Origin: Hemerocallis citrina
Taxonomy: Eukaryota; Streptophyta; Magnoliopsida; Asparagales; Asphodelaceae
Length of the DNA stretch: 64,000 bases
Assembly: GCA_017893485.1 (NCBI GenBank)
Contig: CM030366.1
Span: 102,498,953-102,562,952, forward strand
Direction: 5' to 3'
A program made the translations under genes and the position numbers. Position 1 is the first letter of the stretch. Every line of letters begins with the position of its first letter. Below are positions 45,010 through 55,464 of this stretch, piece after piece. The notes under the pieces are model-generated. The model ran no database searches and was not told the origin of the DNA. It saw only the letters and a list, made by a program, of their open reading frames with translations.

Positions 45010-45480
45010 TTGGTGGATCTTGTACGTATATCGCTGTGCTAGGAGAGCTGTTGCGAACTTGCTGTTTGATCCCCCACAAGTTTGTGGAGAAATCTCTACA
45101 ACAGAATTGAGCGCTGAACTTGTTGTCTGGTCCCTTATAGAAACAACTCTTTGACTGAGTTGGTGTAGAGCTCGTTGTTTGATCCCAGCGAGTTTGTGGA
45201 GACAACTCTAAGATAGAGTTGATGTAGAAACTATCGTTTGATCCTGGCAAGTTCAGAGACAACTCGTAGGAGGAGTTTGTTAGAGACCGCCGTTTGATCC
45301 CGACGAGTTTGTGGACACAACTCTGAGATAGAATTGATGTAGAAACTGTCGTTTGATCCTGACAAGTTCAGAGACAACTCGTAGGAGGAGTTGGTTCAGA
45401 GACTGCCATTTTATCCAGATGAGTTTGTAGGGAGAGCTATGAAATTAACTTGAGCTTGAACTTGCTGTTTGGCCCCAGCA
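45010..45480. repeat. tandem repeat of about 57 bp in 115-bp dimers
   Basis: CGTTTGATCCTGGCAAGTTCAG and CGTTTGATCCCGACGAGTTTG alternate; AGAAACTnTCGTTTGATCCT recurs at about 45226 and 45341. Roughly seven monomers, more degenerate to the left. Confidence 0.7.
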
Positions 45481-45956
45481 AGTTTATAGAGGTTATGTAA
45501 TATCCCACAAAATAGCATATGGCTATTTTGTATTGTAATCAGTGCACAGTTGAGAATTGCATGCGATTATGTATCTCTCTAATAACAATTGATTTTAATT
45601 GAGAAATTGCAGATATATTAGTTATTCTGAACCCGATGAGGTATATTCGGGATATCTTCTCAATTAAATTTCGTGTATGGTGGCGATTGTTTTAACGAAC
45701 AATCTTTTGATCAAGTATATTCTTATATTTTATTTTATTCGTATATGGATATACATATACATATACGAATGTATGTATGTTTTGACTGAATTTTATATGA
45801 TATATACGTATGGGTACTTGTATGTATTTTACATGTATAACTATATGTATATATTTATATGTATATATATATATGTATGTATGCATATTTAATTGAATTG
45901 CATTGAAGTGGATTGTACATATACACACATATGTATACTTGGAATGGTGTGCAAGA

Positions 45957-45974
45957 GACACACACACACACACA

Positions 45975-46014
<40 letters not shown>
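45957..46014. repeat. (CA)n microsatellite in the left LTR
   Basis: 58 bp of CA with a single CCA interruption. The equivalent place in the right LTR has (TG)n(TA)n instead. Confidence 0.95.
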
Positions 46015-46018
<4 letters not shown>

Positions 46019-49000
46019 TGTAATGGTGTGCAAGAGACTCATACCAAATCAAATAAAAATCCCCCAAACTCTATTTCTCTTCCCCAATTTTCTTCTCCTC
46101 ATTCTCCACCGACCTTTCTCCCTTCCTTCCATTTCCATTTCGGCAACAAGAAAACCCCAACCCAAAATCCCCATGGCCAAATCCAAATCTCCATCTCCAA
46201 TCTTAAATTTCCAACAAAAATCTCCACCTCCATCTTCTTCTACTTCTCATATTTCTCTTATTATCAAGAAAGAGAGAAAGAGAGTTTGATTTTCTCTTGT
46301 GGGATGAAGAGGAAAGCACTAGGAGTAGATGGAGAAGAAGAATTGCAAGGAGGAGAAGCTAGGAACAAGGAGATTCTCTTGCAAAACACAAAAAGTGGGT
46401 GGTACTCTAATTCTAAAAATTTAGCTTTTTATATGTATGTGATTTTGTTTAGCATGTGGTAGTAATTTGGAGAAATTTGATTATCATGTATGATGGTGGC
46501 ATGCTAAGAGAAAGAGAGTTGAATGGTAGAAAACACTTTCATGATGCTTGTGTTAAGAGCATGCATGAATAGGTGAGTTTGGAAATTTCTTGCTCTCAAA
46601 TGGTTGGGAATTTTGGACGCAAATTTGTAGGGCTTATTTTGCTATGTATCTAGAGCACCCATGAACTTTTTCATAATATTTGGAAGCAATTTAGTAGCCC
46701 AAACACTTAGTCCAATTTTGGAAAGAGAGCAGCTGAAAATGCTGCTGCTGTGTGAGAATGGTTGTGCCTTTCCGAAATTATAACTCAGTATTGGCTAGGT
46801 ATTTTGAGCTGAAAATTTTTGTGGATACTCTTGTGTGTGTCTACAACCATACTCTTAAATTTTACAATTTCTAAGATTTTTTAATTCCTAAAAAATTCCG
46901 AAGTTATGGTTGGTCTGGAACTTGTAAGCTGAAGTTGTCTGTTTTTGGATTGAAGTTCAAATTGTCATAACTACTTGTGTCTGTATGATATTGCTATGAA
47001 ATTTTTGCAGTAGCTTGTGGTATGAGACTATTTCATGATTCTAAAATTTTAGAATTTTCAGATAGCATTTGATCAAGTTTCAAAAATGAATTGGATATAG
47101 TGGTTTAGACCCTGTCATAACAGCAGCTGAAATTTTATGCTATGTTTGAGGAGTCATAACTCTTTGTGTAAGATGAATATGGATGCAATTTTTGGAAAAA
47201 ATGGAATGGTATATGTGTGGTTTAGGAATCTAAAATTTCATGAACTTTGGAATTAGGATTGTATTGTTATTGAATTTCAAAGTAGATCAGGCTCAGCTGT
47301 GTACAATTTGACTGATCAGTGAAGATGTGTAAATCTGGATTCATGTGTTAAGAATTTGGAAGATTGATCAATTAGAGATTTGTAGTAGGGATTCATAGCT
47401 TTCCAAAATATCTGGAATTTTGTAATTCCAGTCTGTAGGTTGAAAGTTATGATTTTCCTAAGACTGGGGTAGATCCAGTCTAGTCGAGGCCCTGTTTATT
47501 GAAGAATCAAAATTTCCCCTTAATGTGCACCTGATAGAAATTGAAGTTTTTGACGAATTTAATGATTGAATCTGAGGATGTGTTCAACTAGGAAATTGTA
47601 GTAGAAATTCCCACCTTTTCATAGAATCTGGAATCGAGTGATTCCGATGAGTGAGCAAACTTTTATGCTATTGGAGAAGTGCAGTTAGTGCATAGAAGAT
47701 GTACAGCTGTGAGTATATGAGATTTTTATAGTATCAAGATGATTGAATTTGAGGAAATGGTTGACTAGAGATTGGTAGTATATGGTCTTAGCTTTCCAGA
47801 ATGGGTGATAACTAGTAATTCCGAATTATATCTTGGAAAATATGAGTATTGCAAGTTCGGCAACCTGTTGCCTTGATCAACTCCAAGCATTGTAAACTAG
47901 GGGGACTTGAGTTCCATTAGGAATTTGAGGATATTGTCTACTAGGGGATTGAAATAGAGTCTCATACCCTTCTAGGAAACCAAATTTTGTTGGATTTTGA
48001 TGAATGCAGCTTGAGTCGCCACAAGGACTTATGATTGAAAGATTGATAAGGAATTTCTCTGCATGACTCAATAGAGTGACATTAAGCTTTTAAATTTAGG
48101 ATGTTTTAAGCACTTCATGGAACTTAGATAAGTTTCCCAAGCTTAGCCCTCATGGTGGACATGAGTGAGTTGAGAGTATGGTTATATGGATGATCTTGTG
48201 ATCTAGTGTCTTGATGTCGACGTCTGTCAATGGTGAGAGGATTGATGTTTGTGTATGTTACCTTCATTCACAATTTTTATGTATCTTTTGGGTGCCATTG
48301 GACTACCCACTGAGAGTCATGGGCCGGGGTTATGGTCGATGGCCTGTGAAGGTATTGGGAATCGGTGAGTGTAATTCCCGTGATTATTGTTATTTTGACA
48401 GACCAATCAGGCTCGACATTGTTGATCAACACCGTGTATGATTTTTTTTGAGGTGCTGGACAGATCCAGCCACCTTTAGAAGTGGTCCCTTTGCATGTGT
48501 ATGACCTGTCCTCAACTCTCAAGTGTTGAATTAAGAGTTAGGGGGTAATTCTTTATCCCAATAGTTGTTATTTTTGGTGTCTTAGGTTGTTAAGACACGG
48601 GTAGTAACTTGAATAACATTTGAGTCGTCAACCATGTCTAAGTTAGTTGCCTTCACTTATCAACCATTAGGCCAACGTGAGGACTTTCGCCTTAATGATT
48701 GGAAGTGACTAACTCAGATGCCGACGAAATCATGGGAGATGATCTGTAACACCCCGAATCCCAAATACAACTGAATTCGAGAGTTCGACAGGATCTTTTC
48801 ACTTCTTTCGTACAATTTTACAAGGAATTTAAAACTTTTATTTCAACAATAATTACACCAGAGTCTTTTACATCAATAAGCAGCGGAATCAATAAAATAC
48901 AACAATAATGAATGTACAATTGTTACAACTTTAACATTTAAGAAATCAACAGCATCAATTCTCTTTATATCTTCATGTAACTCCATAACCTGCATATAAA

Positions 49001-49368
49001 CTGTGGGCGCGTCAGTTGCTTACAACTGACGAAATATTATACACGGCCATCCTCTCTATGCCGGAAACAGTATAACGATTCTCAAATGCTTTAGCAACAC
49101 AAACTTGATCACAAACAAAGCTACAAAAGGGACTATCCTATTGATGTCGTGTGGTGCGGTGCACTTAGTCCTTAATGCAGTTGTTTATATTATATGACAC
49201 TAATGCACACTTGTTCGGATTCTATGCATCCCATACTACATAGGTCCGAGGGCAAGCCTCTTAATCGTCTTCATTATTGTAGGGTTCAATCCCTCGCCAT
49301 GACTTAATCTACTACTGTAACTACGGTGAGTATCCTAGATGGTCTGTGAGTACAAGCACGTATCCTGG

Positions 49369-49873
49369 ACCCTGGAGGGGAATTCCGCGCCATGTCTTGA
49401 CTCATCAAGCATGCATTCTGCGGTAATTCAGCCTCCTCCCTGAACACGATCCTCTTGCAGTCACTAAAACATCCCACAAGCGTGACTAAAGTCCGATCAT
49501 TACTGAGTTGTGCCCGCGCCATGTCTTGACTCATCAAGCATGCATTCTGCGGCTCACACACCCGCACCGTACCCTAGCTCTCATACTCATGTTTTTCTCT
49601 CACTTTCATCACATCTCCACTATGTATCTATCTGTAATTTCAGCAAGTGTCATAGACGTTCCATGATTACAAGCACGTGTCCAAGACCCTGGAGGGGAAC
49701 CTCGCGCCATGTCTTGACTCATCAAGCATGCATTCTGCGATAGTTCAGCCTCCTCCCTGAACACGATCCTCTTGCAAGTCACCAAACATCCCACAAGCGT
49801 CGCCAAGATCCCGATCATTCTGGAGTATATTGCCCACGCCATGTCTTGACTCATCAAGCATGCATTCTGTGGA
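49369..49873 (-). repeat. 319-bp duplication with four TGACTCA modules
   Basis: The phrase GCCATGTCTTGACTCATCAA followed by GCATGCATTCTG occurs four times, with TGACTCA at 49398, 49527, 49715 and 49847 (spacing 129, 188, 132). CCCTGGAGGGGAA starts each half at 49369 and 49688. Solo LTRs of the family have two degenerate versions each (CTGCATGATGAGTCATG). TGASTCA is a GCN4-type bZIP site. The other LTR has the same array 6720 bp to the right. Confidence 0.85.
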
Positions 49874-50366
49874 TCACATCCGCATCGTAGACCCTAGGCT
49901 CCCATACTTATGTTTTTCTCTTACTTTCATTACAGCCTTACAATGTATTAATTATTCGAATCATGAATAACATCAAAGCTCTAGAGTTAGCCTCTCCACT
50001 CAACCGGACTTATTACAATACCTGACCAACCTTGGTCTTTCAAATTCTCATTTCATTTCATTTCATTGCCGGGGGAGACTTAGCTACTCTTTAGTTTCAA
50101 TTTCTCATTCACAATTTCCAATTGAGCATTTCCAGCTCATAATTCAATTTTGAGTCTCACAGACTTTCTCATCATGATCTTAGCCTTTCATATTCATTTA
50201 ATTCTCAATTCAAATATATGATTCGTCTCATGTAAATTCTCAATTCAACTATGATTCACTTCATATAAATTTATGCAGCAACAAATAGAGTTTACCAATA
50301 TCCAGATTCACAATCTTTACCCCAAACAATTCACAAGATTTCAGATATATCAAAAAGCACTCTGGA

Positions 50367-50810
50367 CAGTCGACTGGGAACTCTTCCAGTCGACTTGTTC
50401 AGACAATTCACATTCTTCATAACCACTCGGGATAGTCGACTGCTGCACACGGCAGTCGGCTGTTCCGCAGTGTTCCAATTTAATTTGATTTCTTTGTCAA
50501 TTTCATCTTCCATAACCTTGCGTGCATTCCACAATAAAACTCAATCAAATCTTAATAATTGTAAAATCTCATATTTAAACTTATTTAACTTTCATTTGTC
50601 AAAATCAATTTCAAACTCAAAACCAAATAAACAGTTCGGTTCAGTCGACTGGTGGCAGTATCAGTCGACTGTCCCGCAAATATCTTGAAAACTCAACATC
50701 AAATTTATGATAGCAGCAGTCGACTGTGAAAAATAGTCAGTCGACTGTCCTGCTAACAAAACCCAATTTTTAACACTTATCAGTCGACTGTAGAAGTGAA
50801 CAGTCGACTG
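50367..50810. repeat. five pairs of the palindrome CAGTCGACTG
   Basis: Starts at 50367/50387, 50433/50453, 50642/50662, 50717/50738 and 50781/50801. Members of each pair are 20 or 21 bp apart although the spacers differ. Eight copies keep the GTCGAC core with at most one flank change; the copy at 50453 is CAGTCGGCTG and the one at 50387 ends in TT. The array is repeated in the other LTR (57087-57530). Confidence 0.95.
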
Positions 50811-51658
50811 TCAAAACAACAATTTGCATCTTTACATACACTTTTCGACTTTTGAATCGATTGTACTTCCATATACAAAATATAATTTATTTCCAGAATA
50901 TATTCCTTTTAAAACATTATCATATATATTATCAATTCCCAAGTTTCTCTTTTTCCAATCAAAAATGCATCAAAACATATTTTCCAAATGAACTACTTTC
51001 TTTTATCAAAATCACTTTACAAAATCTCTATCCTCGTATGAATAACACTTTGAGGTTATAATCACACTTCTTTACCACATTCTCAACATGCATCAATTCA
51101 TACAATCACTTCAATTCTAGTATCTCAACTAGCAATCATAACAAGCATGGCAATTTGCATTTACCATAATCAATCAAGATTTAACGATTCATTTCTATAT
51201 TAATTTGCATGCAATCAATTCAATTTCAACCCAATAAATCATATATCAACTATCATGCATTTCTACTTCTAAATTAGAAAGCATTTAAGAAACACCCACC
51301 TAAAAATGAAGATTTGTTACCCAAATGAACTCCTAGAATTAGAAGCTCCTAAAGAAAGCTCCAATTGCAATCCTCCTCGAAATCCGTGCACCAAAGCAAG
51401 CCTCCAAGCTCCACATTTCGGCAAGCATCCATCAATGAGCATCTCCATCTTCATTCGGCAATCATCAAGAACAACTCCCATCTTCTTTCATATACATATA
51501 CTATGTGTGCACATATATATACATTAGTATATGTATATAGGCAAGTGGAATGGTTATAAAATGGAGGAATGGACAGAGCTTATGCTGTTTTGGGTTGTCT
51601 CGGATTGGCAAGAGAGAAGGGAGAAAAGAGATGAGAGAAAGAGAGGCTAAGAGTGCAC

Positions 51659-51665
51659 TTTTATA
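51659..51665 (-). promoter_or_regulatory. TATA box of the inner element LTR
   Basis: Minus strand CTTATAAAAGTGCACTC followed by a long pyrimidine-rich leader (CTCTCTTTCTCTCATCTC). The other LTR has it at 58379-58385. It sets the U3/R border about 860 bp from the LTR start. Confidence 0.65.
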
Positions 51666-51824
51666 AGAAAGCTAATGGGTAGTTAGTATAACTACCTCCA
51701 CATGAACACGACTAACCCATTATAAATTTTGGTAACTTACTTTCCCTCTTGTTTTCAAAATCAAAACTCCAGGTTTTCCCTCCTCTCTAATCAGCCCGGT
51801 CCCCCAAAAATTGTGTGCACAACG

Positions 51825-52477
51825 CACGTGTGCACGTGCACGTGCTTTGTGTACAAAAACAATTTATTTATTTAATCCTTTAAAAATAATTATCTATATA
51901 TGTAATAAATATATAAAATTAACTTAAAAATTATACTTTTCATGAACAATAAAAATAGACACTCACATTTTCATGAAAATTATTTTGAAAGAATAATACG
52001 CTTAAAACACGTGCACCAAAACACGTGCGTCGCCCGTAAAATCTCAAAAATACAAAAATTGACTTTATGAACCGAAAAATATTTATAATCAATTAGAATG
52101 CAATAGAAAGTATATTTAATATACATATTTGATAATATACTCAAACATACAGAAAACACGTGTATTGCACGTAGAAATTTATTTTAATTAAAATAGACAA
52201 AAATCGAATTCTATTTACAAAAAATGAATTTAAACATGTTTATAAAAATAAATAGTTGAAACTCATCGAAAACTTTGCAAATAACGATGGAATATCCGAA
52301 AATCGACACGTGCATTGATAATACATAGAAAGCACGTAAAAACTCAAAGATTGAAATTTAGCATTTGAGTTGTCCCAAATGTGATTTTAAGAATACGAGA
52401 TTGTATAGATAATCAGAATTCAAAATACATATCAAATGCGTTATGGATATAATCAATAACAGTACAAAATGCACGTG
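51825..52477. promoter_or_regulatory. eight CACGTG (G-box) sites in U3 of the inner element
   Basis: CACGTG at 51825, 51833, 51839, 52008, 52022, 52157, 52307 and 52472, often inside CGTGCATTGCACG-like half-palindromes. CACGTG is the core site of plant bZIP and bHLH factors. All lie upstream of the TATA box in element orientation. Confidence 0.7.
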
Positions 52478-52526
52478 CGTAACACCCGAGGGCAAAATTG
52501 TCATTTAAATTTTGCGGGGTGTTACA

Positions 52527-52540
52527 CTCTCCCCCCCTTA
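52527..52540 (-). promoter_or_regulatory. polypurine tract of the inner element
   Basis: Minus strand TAAGGGGGGGAGAG immediately before the LTR start TGTAACACC. Confidence 0.85.
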
Positions 52541-55445
52541 GAACAGTTCCGTCCCCGGAACTCACTATGGTAAAGGCTGTATTTTGTACACACTAAAGAA
52601 AATATCGTTATAACATATAGAAATCACAACCATCAAGAAGATACATATAGCATAAAAATAGGCAATGTGGAAAAATAAGACAAGAAATCTATTTAAGAAA
52701 ATGTATGAGCATCAAAATTTTACAAGAACTAAACAAGAAAACTAGGAAAGTAGTATAGGAAAACAAATACGACAATAGAGGCTAGTGTATTTTGAAAAGA
52801 ATTTACGTACAAATTACTGTCAAGTAAACCATTAGATAAAATGATAAATAAACTTAGTCATTAGTTGTGAAATAATTCAGAAAACAGTGCAAAAAGAAAA
52901 ACATAGTCAATGGATATTTTACAAATAAGTTCAATACTCAAAATCGATCAATATAATAAAGGGTAGAAAAATAATTGCAAACCCAATTGGTACTATACGA
53001 CAAAACTAGCAATTTCATAGTTTGAGAAGTATCTGAGAAGGGAATATAGTAGAAGTATAGAAGACATAAAATGATCCTGTATACCGATTAATATCATAAA
53101 ATAATTTGTAAGATAATTATATATATACATTTTGAAAATTAGGCATACGTCGAAATACTTTCGAATTATTCGGTAGAGCGAGAAAACCAACTTACAAAAA
53201 TCACATAGACGAAAAATTATATAGGTGAAGTAAATAGCATGATATAAATGATCTGTAGCAATCAAACAAGACATCGTAGTAGTAAAACGTACTATTAAAA
53301 GTAGTGCGAAACTAGTTATATAACAAAGAAAAGTATAGACAATGAAAAAAATGATTTTGTATATAAATCGATATCATAAAGTAATTTGTAAGGTAAATAC
53401 AATAATCATATGTGTATGATAAAAATGAAAAAAGGCAAAATCCAAATAATTTCGATTTGTTAAGTAGACCAGGAAAATTAGCATACAAAATTATGTATAT
53501 ACATAAACGGAAATTATAGGGCAAAACAACAACACCATGATACAAAATTTATAAATGATGTGTAGGAGAAAATAATACATTATGGTAGTAACAATGCAAA
53601 ACTAATTATATAGAAGTGAATCATGAATTATAACAGAAGTAGAATAAATAAACTGTTAGGTGAGTAGCCACCAAATTTAAAATAGCAAAATACAATAAAG
53701 TTGTATGAAATACTAACTCACATAAAATACAAAGTACTACGAAGAAGACAGCAAGATAGTTGAGATTAAGCGGTAAATACACAAGTTTGATAGATATAAA
53801 AATCAGTATAAACAGGATGATGCTAGGTTGCAAAATATTGTAAAATAATATAAACTAGTATCAATGAAATAGTTATAAGTGAATATTATAGAAAATAAGG
53901 TAGGGGTTATCTAAGTATAATATTTCCTTCTGGTTTAGGTTCGTCTCACTGGTATCCAACAGCAGACTTGCCTATCTTGATCTCAAGTTGCATAATTGCT
54001 CCTATGATATCCGGTTGCAATTTGCCTTCTGGGTATTCGGTTGCAAACTTTACCTCACCGACATCCAGTTGCAGTTTGCCTTCTGGACATTCAGTTGCAA
54101 ACTTTGCCTCCCCGACTTCCAGTTGCAATTTGCCTCCAATGATGTCTAGTTGCATATTTGCCCTCTCGACATTAAGTTGCACCAAAACGGAAGATGGAAA
54201 GATGTAATCTCCCATGTATACTTAGATATGGGATGTTTAATAAAGTATGGGGTTATATTTGAAAATCAATGATGCAGAAAAAGATCTTACACAACGAATG
54301 TCAAAATAGGTGTATAGGATATATCAACATAGAGGGTACTAGTGAAAAATTATTAACAACACTAAAATAATGTGAAATATATGCACATGTTGGAAATACA
54401 ACTTAAAACAATAATGATGTAAGGTAGCAAATTAGGGCAATAGACACAAACAATTATACATAAAAATAATAATATAGTAATTTGAGGAAGATGAAATTAT
54501 ATGTATAGCAAATATTTTGAAATATACGAAACATATCAATGGAAAATATATATAGTATCAAGACAATTTAAATTTAGAGGATAAAGTAAAGCATGAATAG
54601 CGAATATATGCATTATATTAAGGAAACATAAATTACAAAATTAATGAATATAACAAATGTACTAACAATAATATTGAATGCAGACAATAAATCAAATTAG
54701 TATGTTGTATCTATATGGATAAAATATCTTGTTAAAATATATTGAAATATATAAGACAATACGAGATAACGAAAGAATATCGTATCACAAAATCAAATCA
54801 TGCAAAATGAATACACATAAGCAAAATTCACAAGCGAAATTCAAAAGGTAATAATAATTGAAAATAATAGTTGTAGTATAAATTTAACAGAATATATAAA
54901 GTAATAGCAGATATAGACGGATGAACATAAAGTGACATAAAACACGAAAGACAAAACTTTAAGATGGAGACACAGTTAAAATAAGTTCAACAAGATCAAG
55001 ACTAAGAAAAATAGACAAAATACTAGGCTTTGAAATGATTTAATAGTATAGAAAAATATTTATTCGGAAAGTATTAAATATCGAAAAGTATTATGATGAA
55101 AATCCACAGAAAATAATTTGATGGGGAAAATGTGTTTATGTGTAAGGTATCCTGAATGACTGTTCAAACCAACCACGCTTCCACTGCACCACTCTGATAC
55201 CCAGGGAAAATGAGCTCGCATACAATCTCAAATCAATGTATACGAGGGGAGCACCATGAAATGTGAATTCAATAACAACTTCCATTCATGACTCCAGCCA
55301 TCCAATAGGGAAAAGGGGAGGAAAGACATCAGCCTATAGAGCAACACAAATGTAAATCACTTACATTTAAATCTCTATGAACAGAACTCACACTCTAATG
55401 TCCACTTCTAGGGTGTCGTTCCTTATAAATTTGTACTACTTAGAA
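52541..55445 (-). other. interior of the inner element, non-coding apart from one repeat frame
   Basis: Very AT-rich, without gag, protease, RT or integrase motifs in any frame. The only structured part is the 27-bp repeat at 53946-54215. CCACTCTGATACCCAGGG near 55185 is a partial second copy of the primer-site region. Confidence 0.7.
53946..54215 (-). CDS. 89-residue frame of nonapeptide repeats
   Basis: Minus-strand frame beginning MGDYIFPSSVLV and then about eight units of nine residues on the pattern x-Q-L-[DEN]-[VI]-x-x-x-[KN]: VQLNVERAN, MQLDIIGGK, LQLEVGEAK, FATECPEGK, LQLDVGEVK, FATEYPEGK, LQPDIIGAI, MQLEIKIGK. It ends with TGA. The frame is on the element's sense strand. The outer element (61034-61207) carries a related 27-bp repeat on its own sense strand, with one stop and one single-base deletion. 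I know no matching protein family. It may be a real small peptide or a non-coding minisatellite whose unit happens to be divisible by three. Confidence 0.4.
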   Translation of the reverse strand: MGDYIFPSSVLVQLNVERANMQLDIIGGKLQLEVGEAKFATECPEGKLQLDVGEVKFATEYPEGKLQPDIIGAIMQLEIKIGKSAVGYQ

Positions 55446-55462
55446 GCGTGGCTCTGATACCA
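55446..55462 (-). promoter_or_regulatory. primer binding site of the inner element (tRNA-iMet type)
   Basis: Minus strand TGGTATCAGAGCCACGC, two bases after the LTR end. The first 12 bases are the standard iMet complement. Confidence 0.9.
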
Positions 55463-55464
55463 CT

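Larger units (their letters stand above)
33852..45495 (-). mobile_element. Gypsy (Tat-type) copy C, 3' part, with nested hAT
   Basis: On the minus strand the 3' LTR is at 34361-33852. Inward follow the polypurine tract, array C, and the antisense gene, which therefore reads on the plus strand. Beyond it are further tandem-repeat segments, a hAT insertion (40387-43891), and then the LTR element starting at 45496. The 5' LTR, gag and pol are not in the window. Assignment of 39750-45495 to this element is by continuity only. Confidence 0.65.
48745..52526 (-). repeat. 3' LTR of the inner element
   Basis: Downstream LTR in element orientation. U3 lies at the right (51670-52526), the TATA box at 51659-51665, then a CT-rich leader, palindrome pairs (50367-50810) and TGACTCA repeats (49369-49873). 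Differences from the other LTR: 48952, 49095, 49803, 51343, 51710, 52280 and 52281. Confidence 0.95.

Noticed and set aside
44563..45262. Open frames of up to 197 codons on both strands through the dinucleotide repeat
   Set aside because: They exist only because (TG)n has no stop in any frame; composition is Cys-Val or His-Thr.
49304..51559. Short frames repeated identically in both LTRs of the inner element
   Set aside because: They are duplicated because the LTRs are; most lie over tandem modules and have no protein-like features.
53312..53833. Hydrophobic minus-strand frames suggesting membrane proteins
   Set aside because: AT-rich sequence gives Phe/Leu/Tyr-rich frames by chance; no conservation visible.
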